Of a stretch of 64,000 nt of DNA, positions 50,815 to 58,637 are shown in pieces. Below the pieces are notes generated by a model. That model saw nothing but the letters and a program-made list of their open reading frames with translations, was not told the origin of the DNA and searched no databases. Both the position numbers and the translations under genes were made by a program. The stretch covers positions 62,001 to 126,000 of the forward strand of contig CADCFN010000004.1 of assembly GCA_902800715.1 (NCBI GenBank), given 5' to 3'. Origin of the DNA: an uncultured Bacteroidales bacterium. Lineage in GTDB: Bacteria; Bacteroidota; Bacteroidia; Bacteroidales; Muribaculaceae. Numbering within the stretch: position 1 is the first letter of the stretch; the number at the start of each line of letters is the position of its first letter.

Positions 50815-51612
50815 ATGGACAGCATCATCAGGACATATAACCCCATTACCCTCGATGAAATGAGTGGCATCAAGTTGATGAATCGCACCGACACCAAGTT
50901 TGTCACGACGATAGACAAGCTCAGGTCGCTGTTGATGCTTGCCCATGATGACTATCGTGTTCAGGATATAGACGGCCAGCGCATAGCCTCATACTACACG
51001 GCTTACTTTGATACGCCCGACAATAACATGTATATCGTGCATCAGAACGGTCATGCCGGGCGTCAGAAGCTGCGCATACGCTCCTATGTGGAAACTGGAC
51101 TCAATTTTCTGGAGGTGAAGACCAAGAACAACCACGGGCGCACCAAGAAGAAACGCGTCGATATGATTGGTTTTGACCCTAGGAACCCCGACCATGGCAT
51201 CCGCTTCATGCGCCAAGATGACCAGTACAGGAGGTATGACGAGTTCTTGCGTAAGCATTTGCGCTATGACCCGACCATCTTGACTGAACATCTCGAGAAT
51301 AACTTCAAACGCATCACACTGGTCAACAAGGCGAAAACCGAACGCCTGACCATTGACACCGAGTTGAAGTTCCACAACCTCAAGACGGGGCGTAATAAGG
51401 ACTTGACAGGACTTGTCATTATCGAGTTGAAACGTGATGGTCTGCAACCGTCGCCCATCTTGGGAATGCTGCGCGATTTGCGCATCAAGCCCTGCGGTTT
51501 CAGCAAGTATTGCATGGGGTCGGCATTGACCAACCCAGACTTGAAACGCAACAACTTCAAGGAGCGGCTGCGAATGGTGGAACGCTTCTTGTCACGCGCT
51601 CAACTTCAATGA
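50815..51612 (+). CDS. VTC-domain polyphosphate polymerase
   Basis: 265 residues. The VTC tunnel fold is marked by the lysine-rich opening (KLMNRTDTKFVTTIDKL), the R-x-R of QKLRIRSYV (about 87-89), the FLEVKTKNN strand (Glu 100, Lys 102), LTIDTELKF, the VIIELKRDG strand (Glu 204, Lys 206) and the C-terminal GFSKYCMG whose Lys (about 231) matches the catalytic lysine near the end of VTC4. It would polymerise polyphosphate from ATP on the cytoplasmic side. First gene of a run with a DUF4956 membrane protein, DUF2490 barrel and Cthe_2159 proteins, so the phosphate polymer may be handed to an envelope process. Confidence 0.92.
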   Translation: MDSIIRTYNPITLDEMSGIKLMNRTDTKFVTTIDKLRSLLMLAHDDYRVQDIDGQRIASYYTAYFDTPDNNMYIVHQNGHAGRQKLRIRSYVETGLNFLEVKTKNNHGRTKKKRVDMIGFDPRNPDHGIRFMRQDDQYRRYDEFLRKHLRYDPTILTEHLENNFKRITLVNKAKTERLTIDTELKFHNLKTGRNKDLTGLVIIELKRDGLQPSPILGMLRDLRIKPCGFSKYCMGSALTNPDLKRNNFKERLRMVERFLSRAQLQ

Positions 51613-51657
51613 AATCAACATTAACGACTTAAGATAAAGGGAAAAAACACAACTATT

Positions 51658-52398
51658 ATGAGAGTATTACAGGAATTTTCACCTATAGAGGACGGCGCCG
51701 ATGCGATACAGGATGTCGTGAGTGGTGTGGTCCCGAGTTTCAGGTGGTTTGATGCCGCTGGAGTAATCGAGATGTTATTACGTTTCGGTTTCTTCATGGT
51801 GGTGTTGTTCTTTATCGTCTATTATTTATATTACCGAAAGACGCATCGTCGCGACTACTTTTTCACGCTCGTGTTGCTGAGCGTGAGCATATTCTTCCTG
51901 ATTTACCTGTTGGGAAGTGTGAAGGTGAAGATTGGTTTCGCTCTGGGACTGTTTGCCATTTTCGGGGTGTTGCGATACCGCACCGAGACGATTCCCGTGC
52001 GTGAGATGTCCTATATGTTCGGCGTCATCAGCCTTTCGGTCATCAATGCCTTGGCCGACTCGTTGAGCTTTGCCGAACTGCTGGTGCCCAATGTGGCGAT
52101 AGCGTTACTCATTTGGTTCTTTGAGACCGTTGTGTTGCGCCGCAATCTGGCCACCAAGTTGCTGCTGTATGACCGCATCGAACTCATCACACCCGAGCGT
52201 CGCGAAGAACTTCTCGAGGACCTCCAGAAGCGCACTGGCTTGAAGATTACCAAGATTAATGTTGGTTCCATCGACTTCCTCAAGGATACGGCCATCATCA
52301 AGATAGAGTACGAGAACGATGGCGGTGGCGGCAGTCATGTGAATAATACTTTGAAAATTCAAAAGGACGAATGGCAAGAAGTAAAAGAAAACAACTGA
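51658..52398 (+). CDS. DUF4956 membrane protein
   Basis: 246 residues with four membrane helices (about 40-60, 70-88, 95-112, 128-152) and a C-terminal cytoplasmic ferredoxin-like segment (LLYDRIELITPERREELLEDLQKRTGLKITKINVGSIDFLKDTAIIKIEYEN by its parts ELITPERREELL and KITKINVGSIDFL). I recognise this as DUF4956, a family commonly paired with VTC polyphosphate polymerases. It lies 45 bp after the polymerase and overlaps the DUF2490 gene by 28 bp, so translation is probably coupled. A likely role is membrane anchor or conduit for the polymerase; this is inference. Confidence 0.9.
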   Translation: MRVLQEFSPIEDGADAIQDVVSGVVPSFRWFDAAGVIEMLLRFGFFMVVLFFIVYYLYYRKTHRRDYFFTLVLLSVSIFFLIYLLGSVKVKIGFALGLFAIFGVLRYRTETIPVREMSYMFGVISLSVINALADSLSFAELLVPNVAIALLIWFFETVVLRRNLATKLLLYDRIELITPERREELLEDLQKRTGLKITKINVGSIDFLKDTAIIKIEYENDGGGGSHVNNTLKIQKDEWQEVKENN

Positions 52399-53117
52399 TA
52401 GCGTGCCTGATGTTGATGGTTTGCTCAGCGCTTCTCCCGACACCGTCGTTAGCCGACGATGCCGGGTTGATTGTTTCGGCGGGAACATCGCACAAGTTTA
52501 ATAAAAAGTTGACTGCGGGTTTTGATGCGGAATTCCGTTCGCGCAACAACTTCCGTACCGCCGAGCGTGTCAGTCTGGAAGCCAATATGAGTTACAAGCT
52601 GCTGCCATGGCTCAAGGCAGGCGTCAGTTATGCCCTGCTCATTGAGAATAACCAGGAAACGCTTTCCTATCATGACGACAACACTTACAACAACTGGCGT
52701 CCCAGTTATTGGGGTGTGCGTCACCGCTTCAACGTGATGCTCACGGGCAGCTACAAGGTGCAGCGGGTGGAATTGAGCCTGCGTGAGCGCTGGCAATACA
52801 CCTATCGCCCGTCCAAGATGATTGACAGTTTCGACTTTGACGAGGGTGAGTGGGAAGACCACGAGGTGAAAGGCAAGGGCAAGAACGTGTTGCGCAGCCG
52901 ACTGCAGTTGGACTGGGATATCCCCAAATGCAAGTTTGACCCCTATGCCAGTGTTGAATTCCATACGAGCAAAAAGCTGGACAAGACACGCATAATTGCT
53001 GGTGTGAACTACGCATTGAAAAAGAAACACAATTTCAAGCTTTATTACCGTTATCAATTGACCAATGGAGACCCCAATATCCACATGCTGGGCATGGGAT
53101 ACTCCTTTAAGTTTTAA
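52371..53117 (+). CDS. DUF2490 outer-membrane beta-barrel protein
   Basis: 248 residues. N-terminal signal (QLIACLMLMVCSALLPTPSLA) and then alternating amphipathic strands (HKFNKKLTAGFDAEFRSRNNF, SYKLLPWLKAGVSYALL, RVELSLRERWQYTYRP) ending in HMLGMGYSFKF, whose terminal Phe is typical of outer-membrane barrels; this is the DUF2490 pattern. It overlaps the DUF4956 gene by 28 bp. In a VTC/DUF4956 operon, it may be the outer-membrane component that exports or displays something made by the inner-membrane pair. Confidence 0.85.
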   Translation: MARSKRKQLIACLMLMVCSALLPTPSLADDAGLIVSAGTSHKFNKKLTAGFDAEFRSRNNFRTAERVSLEANMSYKLLPWLKAGVSYALLIENNQETLSYHDDNTYNNWRPSYWGVRHRFNVMLTGSYKVQRVELSLRERWQYTYRPSKMIDSFDFDEGEWEDHEVKGKGKNVLRSRLQLDWDIPKCKFDPYASVEFHTSKKLDKTRIIAGVNYALKKKHNFKLYYRYQLTNGDPNIHMLGMGYSFKF

Positions 53118-53123
53118 ACCGCT

Positions 53124-54338
53124 ATGAACAAGAGATTTTATTACTTTGGCCTATTGATGACGGTAATTGTGCTGGCATTGTCATCGTGCGTGAAAGATGA
53201 TACCGACCTCGACGAAGTCATCAAGCAGTATCAGGTTCAACCCGTTGAGATTGAGTTGGACTTCTCTGCTCTTGCCGAGGCTGCCGATGTGCCCGTTACC
53301 GATGAGGATGATATTGCTTACAACGACTATGTTGAGAATACTGATTGGAACAGGGTTATCAACATCACCTTCAATGGTGAGACGGCCACTGTTGATGGCA
53401 GTGTGCCCGGCTTGGCCATCCAGCGCAACGGCGCCCATTTGACGATAACCAACATAGTAGGCCCGATAAAGTTCGTTGTGAGTGGCACTACGGCCAACGG
53501 TTCGCTCAAGTTCTATGGCGACAAGCGTTTCCAGCTGTTGCTCAATGGCGCTGACATCGCCAATCCCAAGGGTGCCGCCATCAACAACCAGGGTGGCAAA
53601 TCCATGTATATTGTGCTCGCCGAGGGCTCAAATAACCATTTGGTCGATGGCGCTGACTACATCATGGTTGATGACGAGGACCAGAAAGCTGCGCTCTTCA
53701 GTGAGGGACAGATTATCTTCAGTGGTAAGGGCTCGCTCACAGTCAATGCCGTGGGGCGTGGCGGTATCCGCAGCGATGACTATATCCGTGTGAGGCCGGG
53801 TGTTAAGATCCATGTGAACAGTACCGCACTCGACGGTCTGCGTGCCAACGATGGCATCACCCTTGACGGCGGCGTCATCAATGTGGAAACCTCTGGAGCG
53901 GGTGCCAAGGGTGTGCGCAGCGGCGGCCCCTTGACCATTAACGGCGGGCGCCTCACTGCAATCACTCATGGCAACACCAGGATTGAGGTCGAGGATGTAA
54001 CCGATACAACGTCGTGTGCGGCTCTCTACTGCGACACGTTGATGACCGTTAATCGCGGGGTTATCAGGCTCAAGGCGACAGGCGATGGCGGCAAGGGCGT
54101 CAATGCCAAGCAGAACGTGGTCATCTGTGGTGGCTCTCTGGAGGCAGTAGCAACGGGAACCGCCGAGGACAAAAAGCCCAAGGGTGTGAAAATCGACGGC
54201 AACTTCAGCATCAGTGCCGGTTATTTCTATGCTTACAGCAAGCGCAGTGACCCGATGGAGGTTTTAGGAACAACCGATGTCGCTGCGGGCTACAAGACTT
54301 TGGACCATGGCCCCAAGTTGTTGATTATCGCATATTAA
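53124..54338 (+). CDS. Cthe_2159-type beta-helix lipoprotein
   Basis: 404 residues with a lipoprotein signal (LLMTVIVLALSSC, Cys about 22). The mature protein is a right-handed beta-helix of the Cthe_2159/DUF4353 carbohydrate-binding kind, with repeated turns: NGADIANPKGAAINNQGGKSMYIVLAEGS, SEGQIIFSGKGSLTVNAVGRGGIRSDDYI, NDGITLDGGVINVETSGAGAKGVRS, LKATGDGGKGVNAKQNVVICGG. Regularly spaced Asp/Asn-Gly turns are calcium-binding in the family. It follows the DUF2490 gene by 6 bp and precedes a second, paralogous protein. Likely surface-exposed, binding a charged glycan or polymer. Confidence 0.88.
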   Translation: MNKRFYYFGLLMTVIVLALSSCVKDDTDLDEVIKQYQVQPVEIELDFSALAEAADVPVTDEDDIAYNDYVENTDWNRVINITFNGETATVDGSVPGLAIQRNGAHLTITNIVGPIKFVVSGTTANGSLKFYGDKRFQLLLNGADIANPKGAAINNQGGKSMYIVLAEGSNNHLVDGADYIMVDDEDQKAALFSEGQIIFSGKGSLTVNAVGRGGIRSDDYIRVRPGVKIHVNSTALDGLRANDGITLDGGVINVETSGAGAKGVRSGGPLTINGGRLTAITHGNTRIEVEDVTDTTSCAALYCDTLMTVNRGVIRLKATGDGGKGVNAKQNVVICGGSLEAVATGTAEDKKPKGVKIDGNFSISAGYFYAYSKRSDPMEVLGTTDVAAGYKTLDHGPKLLIIAY

Positions 54339-54374
54339 CAGAACATCAAGATAAACACAGGTTACTATATTAAT

Positions 54375-55727
54375 ATGAAAAAGCTTTTATTGCTGGCATT
54401 GTCGTTTGTGGCGATAGCATTCCAGGCTTCGGCACTGACGGGCGATGTCAATAACGATGGCGAGGTGACCGTCAGCGACGTGAATGTGGTCATCAGTGCC
54501 ATTGTGAACAATACTGGAGACCTATCTGTCGATGTGAATAAGGACGGAGAAATCACGGTGAGCGATGTGAATGCGATTATCGAGATTATCGTGCATGGTC
54601 CCATCATCGAGGAGGTGGTCCCCAAAGAGATAGAATTGGACTTCTCGGAACTCATCGAGCCGAAAGAAACTTTCACTGATGATGAGGATGACCCCGATTT
54701 CGGGGACTATGTGGAGAATACGACATGGTCAACCACGGTCAGGATTGCCTTTGATGGCGAGACGGCGACCGTGACAGGCAATAGCTCATCGATTATACCT
54801 ACCATCGATGGCGCCCATGTGACTATTACCAGTGCCGCTAAGCGTGTGCGCTATATTGTGACTGGCACCACTACCAATGGCTCGCTCAAGTTCTATAGTG
54901 ACAAGAAGTTCCAGCTCCAGCTCGATGGCGTGGACATCACCAACCCCCATGGTGCTGCCATTAACAACCAGTGTGGCAAGTCGCTCTATGTCGTTTCTAA
55001 CGAGGGTACCGTCAACACCCTGCGCGACGGCGAGAACTACAACATGGTGGATGGCGAGGATCAGAAAGGGGCGCTCTTCAGCGAGGGACAGATTCTGGTC
55101 AGCGGCAAGGGCACGCTCAACATCTACAGCGTAGGCAAACACTGCATGGCGAGCGATGACTACATCTTCGTGCGACCTGGCAGCAAACTCTATCTTAACA
55201 GCACCAGCGGCCACGGCATCAAGGCCAAGGATTATGTCCACATCAAGGGCGGTGTCATCAACATGGAAATCACTGCCGATGGCGCCAAGGGCATCAACTG
55301 TGACAGCCTTGTTTACATCACCGGCGGACGTACTACCATCATCACCAGCGGCACCTCCAAACTGGAAACTGACTCGGTTGGCGAGTTGGTGTCAACTGGT
55401 TGCGCTGGCGTGAAGGCAGACTATAACATCACCATGACAGGTGGCATCCTCAATGTGAAGTGTACCGGAGACGACGCCAAGGGCATCAATGTGGCACAGC
55501 CTTTCCGCTTCGAGGGTGGGGAACTGAATGTGGTGTTGACAGGCAAGGAAGTGAGCGTGGCACCCAAGGGTGTCAAGTGTGACTCCGACTGTATCGTCAG
55601 CGGCGGCTCCTTCTATAGCTGTGCGCCTAACGGTCGTGCTCTTGACGTTGACGGCGAACTGACGGTTGCTGACGGCTACACGACATACAATCACGACGAT
55701 GACCGAATCGTGGAGATATACTACTGA
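54375..55727 (+). CDS. Dockerin-fused Cthe_2159-type beta-helix protein
   Basis: 450 residues: signal peptide (MKKLLLLALSFVAIAFQASA), then a dockerin type I module with two calcium-binding repeats (GDVNNDGEVTVSDVNVVISA about 23-42 and DVNKDGEITVSDVNAIIEI about 53-71), then a beta-helix domain clearly paralogous to 53124-54338 (DGVDITNPHGAAINNQCGKSLYVV, SEGQILVSGKGTLNIYSVGKH, GDDAKGINVAQPFRFEGGEL). Dockerins are usually C-terminal and bind cohesins; here it is N-terminal and no cohesin is encoded in the window. Unlike its neighbour it is not a lipoprotein. Last gene of the polyphosphate-polymerase run; terminator at 55751-55787. Confidence 0.9.
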   Translation: MKKLLLLALSFVAIAFQASALTGDVNNDGEVTVSDVNVVISAIVNNTGDLSVDVNKDGEITVSDVNAIIEIIVHGPIIEEVVPKEIELDFSELIEPKETFTDDEDDPDFGDYVENTTWSTTVRIAFDGETATVTGNSSSIIPTIDGAHVTITSAAKRVRYIVTGTTTNGSLKFYSDKKFQLQLDGVDITNPHGAAINNQCGKSLYVVSNEGTVNTLRDGENYNMVDGEDQKGALFSEGQILVSGKGTLNIYSVGKHCMASDDYIFVRPGSKLYLNSTSGHGIKAKDYVHIKGGVINMEITADGAKGINCDSLVYITGGRTTIITSGTSKLETDSVGELVSTGCAGVKADYNITMTGGILNVKCTGDDAKGINVAQPFRFEGGELNVVLTGKEVSVAPKGVKCDSDCIVSGGSFYSCAPNGRALDVDGELTVADGYTTYNHDDDRIVEIYY

Positions 55728-55750
55728 TAATCGTCGCGCATTTGAACTTG

Positions 55751-55787
55751 AAAACACCCGATTTCATCGATGAAATCGGGTGTTTTT
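55751..55787 (+). terminator. Terminator of VTC/beta-helix operon
   Basis: Near-perfect palindrome AAAACACCCGATTTCATC / GATGAAATCGGGTGTTTT followed by further T. Confidence 0.88.
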
Positions 55788-55859
55788 GTGCAAAAATGTA
55801 ATAACATACCGATTTTGCAAAAAAATAGTTACACATTATTAAATATAAAGCAAAAATAG

Positions 55860-55888
55860 TTTGCAATCAAAAAATATTACTATCTTTG
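55860..55888 (+). promoter_or_regulatory. Promoter of TPR/HTH regulator (TTTG-N17-TATCTTTG)
   Basis: TTTG at 55860-55863 and TATCTTTG at 55881-55888; the ATG follows after 7 bp (55896), so the transcript has almost no leader. Confidence 0.65.
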
Positions 55889-55895
55889 CAGTTGG

Positions 55896-57608
55896 ATGAT
55901 AAGAACTCATGTTTATATATGGCTTATTATCAGCACGCTGGCGGTTCTTTCTGTCAGTTGCGGTCGTGTCCCCGACTATGACAAGCGTCTGGTCGAGGTG
56001 GATAGTATCGTGGCAACTCAGCCGGCCCAAGCCAAGGCGGTTCTGCTAGATATCAATCCGAATGACCTCAATGATGCCGATGAAGCCTATTATAACCTGC
56101 TGCTCACCCAGGCGTGCTACATCAACTATGATGCCTTGACAGCCGGCAACGACAGCATTATTCAGCGGGCGTTGGACTATTACTCTGACCATCAGGCCGA
56201 TAAAGAGAAATTCACGCGTTCCAATATCTATAAAGGTGCAGTCTTAGAGGAACTTGGACGGGTGGATTCTGCCATGTTTTATTTTAAGAGGGCCGAAGTC
56301 TATGCCGATGAAAAGGACGACTTTAACCGTGGCTATGCCCAGTTGCGTATGGGTGACCTTTATAAGCGTCATCAAGCTTATGATGGCCGTGATATCGAGA
56401 AATTTGAAGATGCCTTAAAGAGTTTTAGAAAGATACAGAATAACCATTACCTTATCCTTACGTTAAAAGACCTGGGAACCCTTTATAGATATCGTAATGC
56501 CGAGAAGGCTGAGGAAGACTTGAATGAGGCTATCTTATTGGCTAAGAATGAAAAGGATACGACAAATTATGTCCACTGTGTCGCTAATTTGGCTTATCTG
56601 TATTTCATGCAGTCCTCTAAAGTCGGTAAAGACGCCACGGCATTAAACAAGGCCTATCAGGAGTTACAACAGATATTGAGGTTAAACTATCTGGACAAGC
56701 TCACGCCTTTTGAGTATTCTACATTTGCTAGTGTATATGCCAATAAAGGCAAAGTGGATTCGGCTTCAATATTCTTAGACTTGGCTGAGCTGCAATATGG
56801 TAGCGACCCATCTTTCTATGAATCAAATAATTTCAAGGAACCAATGAGCGAAATTGCCAAAGCTAATGGCAATATGCTCAAGTACTATAAATTAAGTCAT
56901 GAATGTGATAGCATATCTTTTTCTCTTTACAGGGATTTAGGTGTACTCAATGTCATGAATGCTGAAATTGATTGGGAAAAGCAATTCAAGGAAAAGCAGG
57001 ACGCTGATCGCCGTACCAGGTATTATTTCATGGCAGGCATGATGCTGTTGCTGCTGTTGCTGGCATTGCTGTTCTACCGTCGGGCGCACCGTTATGACAA
57101 ACTGGTGCTTGAGCTTAAAGACCAGTCGCGCAACCAGATGCAGGATTTGTCTGGCTTGCAAGGCAGCATCAACGAGCTGAAAATCAACGATGAGCGCCTC
57201 AAGAGCTTTATCTCTTCACACATGGGCATGATGCGCGAGATGATTGACGCCTGTTATCACGAGCCCAACAACCGCATTGCCGAGAATATGAAGCGCATCG
57301 TCAAGTTCCAGGACAGCAACCGTGACAATTGGGTGAAGCTCTATGACTACATCGACATGGAGCATAACAACATCATGACGCGCACCCGTGAGCAATACCC
57401 CCAGCTCAATGACAAGGATCTGCTGCTGTTGGCTCTTACCTGTATGGGTTACTCCTACATTCAGACGGCAATCATCATGGGCTACTCCAATGCGACCAGC
57501 GTGAGTGTCATCAAGCAGCGTTTGGCCAAGAAGATGGGACTCGATTGTTCGCTCAATGAGTACATCGAGAGGAACGAAAAGCAGGAAAACCCTAACGAAA
57601 AGGAGTGA
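55896..57608 (+). CDS. Membrane-spanning TPR sensor with C-terminal HTH regulator domain
   Basis: 570 residues. N-terminal hydrophobic segment with a lipobox-like end (LIISTLAVLSVSCGRV), a periplasmic region of TPR repeats (about 30-330: ALDYYSDHQADKEKF, AVLEELGRVDSAMFYFKRAEVY, ATLVYRYRNAEKAEEDLNEAILLA by pattern), one membrane helix (about 372-389, YYFMAGMMLLLLLLALLFY), a coiled coil (about 400-435) and a C-terminal LuxR-like helix-turn-helix (QLNDKDLLLLALTCMGYSYIQTAIIMGYSNATSVSVIKQRLAKKMG by its parts YSYIQTAIIMGYS and VSVIKQRLAKKMG). It would couple an envelope signal to DNA binding. It follows the beta-helix operon in the same direction and precedes a small exported protein, either of which could be its target. 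Confidence 0.87.
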   Translation: MIRTHVYIWLIISTLAVLSVSCGRVPDYDKRLVEVDSIVATQPAQAKAVLLDINPNDLNDADEAYYNLLLTQACYINYDALTAGNDSIIQRALDYYSDHQADKEKFTRSNIYKGAVLEELGRVDSAMFYFKRAEVYADEKDDFNRGYAQLRMGDLYKRHQAYDGRDIEKFEDALKSFRKIQNNHYLILTLKDLGTLYRYRNAEKAEEDLNEAILLAKNEKDTTNYVHCVANLAYLYFMQSSKVGKDATALNKAYQELQQILRLNYLDKLTPFEYSTFASVYANKGKVDSASIFLDLAELQYGSDPSFYESNNFKEPMSEIAKANGNMLKYYKLSHECDSISFSLYRDLGVLNVMNAEIDWEKQFKEKQDADRRTRYYFMAGMMLLLLLLALLFYRRAHRYDKLVLELKDQSRNQMQDLSGLQGSINELKINDERLKSFISSHMGMMREMIDACYHEPNNRIAENMKRIVKFQDSNRDNWVKLYDYIDMEHNNIMTRTREQYPQLNDKDLLLLALTCMGYSYIQTAIIMGYSNATSVSVIKQRLAKKMGLDCSLNEYIERNEKQENPNEKE

Positions 57609-57726
57609 AATATCGCTTTTTTTAGGGTGGTTTTCTGTGAAGAGGCTTTGTATTATGAACTATTTTTTAACTTATTGAAACTCAATTATCTAAAAATTCA
57701 ATGTATTAGCGTGTATTACGAAAAAA

Positions 57727-57758
57727 TTTGGTCATTTCGGCAAATGATTGTAATTTTG
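57727..57758 (+). promoter_or_regulatory. Bacteroidota promoter (TTTG-N20-TAATTTTG)
   Basis: TTTG at 57727-57730 and TAATTTTG at 57751-57758 with ideal 20-bp spacing, 49 bp before the ATG at 57808. Confidence 0.8.
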
Positions 57759-57807
57759 CATCAGAAAATCTAAACAGCATTTTTTATAATCTAAACATTT
57801 CGGAATT

Positions 57808-58254
57808 ATGAAACGATTTTACATCATCACAATAATGGCCATCATCTGCAGTTTGGCTGCGATGGCTCAAAATAGACCAGATATGGCCCACCAGACTAAT
57901 GGTGGCAATCGTCGTGATATTAAGACTTCATTGTCGATGCCTTCTGTGTCGTTATCGGGTAGTGATCTTACTGTAACCAACATTTCAGGCTACTGGACAG
58001 TGTGGATTACAGATGATTCAGGATTTACATGTATGTCACCTAGGTCATTTGAGGGTGAGATTGAATCAGAAGATATTGGTTTCTATGCTTCAAATGACGT
58101 GACTTACGTGCTCTACATAACAACTGCGGCCGGGAATACCTATACATGGTTTATTGAATACGGTATAATAAGTTCAGCCCAATGTGGTGAAATGCCAGCA
58201 AATCATATGGGCTCAAACATGAAGATGTTATTCTCAGGCTTTGAACTATATTAG
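57808..58254 (+). CDS. Small exported protein, DUF3244-like
   Basis: 148 residues with signal peptide MKRFYIITIMAIICSLAAMAQ and one Ig-like beta domain (MPSVSLSGSDLTVTNISGYWTVWITDDSG, DVTYVLYITTAAGNTYTWFIEYG) similar in layout to DUF3244, a family of small exported Bacteroidota proteins that I recall often sitting beside TPR-HTH regulators. That is the case here. The assignment is by pattern and moderate. It is AT-rich relative to the operons on either side, with a well-formed promoter and a terminator hairpin at 58333. Confidence 0.7.
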   Translation: MKRFYIITIMAIICSLAAMAQNRPDMAHQTNGGNRRDIKTSLSMPSVSLSGSDLTVTNISGYWTVWITDDSGFTCMSPRSFEGEIESEDIGFYASNDVTYVLYITTAAGNTYTWFIEYGIISSAQCGEMPANHMGSNMKMLFSGFELY

Positions 58255-58332
58255 AAGAATGTTTAGATTTTATAATAATTAGTAATCCTTAGGTTTAAGA
58301 AAGGAAAACACACTTTTCATCATCCAAATAAT

Positions 58333-58367
58333 TACCCGTCACCATCCTGGCGGGTAGTTGTTTTTTA
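58333..58367 (+). terminator. Terminator after DUF3244-like gene
   Basis: Stem TACCCG / CGGGTA with an inner CCA/TGG pairing, followed by GTTGTTTTTT. Confidence 0.7.
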
Positions 58368-58526
58368 TAACCCCATCTTGTCTGTTGGCTTTTACCTGCT
58401 GTTCGGGATATTTACTTTGTTTTCTCGCGCATTGCCCAATCAAAGCATTCCAGGCTGTGCCTATCTCGTCGGGCGATTTCCCCCTGTTACCGTTATTAAT
58501 GGTTTTTTTGGAAGAATTCACATTCC

Positions 58527-58546
58527 TTTTCACAACTATGTGAAAA
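58527..58546. promoter_or_regulatory. Candidate operator, TTTTCACA-N4-TGTGAAAA
   Basis: A perfect 8-bp inverted repeat with a 4-bp centre that ends 8 bp before the pdxJ -7 box, so a bound protein would cover the -33 region. Confidence 0.4.
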
Positions 58547-58554
58547 ATAATAGC

Positions 58555-58562
58555 TACTTTTG
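58555..58562 (+). promoter_or_regulatory. -7 box (TACTTTTG) for pdxJ operon
   Basis: TACTTTTG 75 bp before the ATG at 58638; the -33 region is occupied by an inverted repeat instead of TTTG. Confidence 0.5.
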
Positions 58563-58637
58563 CAGATTGTAGCCCCAGGCATCATAGATGGGGCAAACAA
58601 GGCAAAAGTCAATCCACGATAATAACAAAAAAAGATA

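Larger units (their letters stand above)
58255..58637. other. 383-bp intergenic region before pdxJ
   Basis: Holds the terminator at 58333-58367, an inverted repeat at 58527-58546 and the pdxJ -7 box at 58555-58562. Short frames here are not accepted as genes. Confidence 0.6.
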
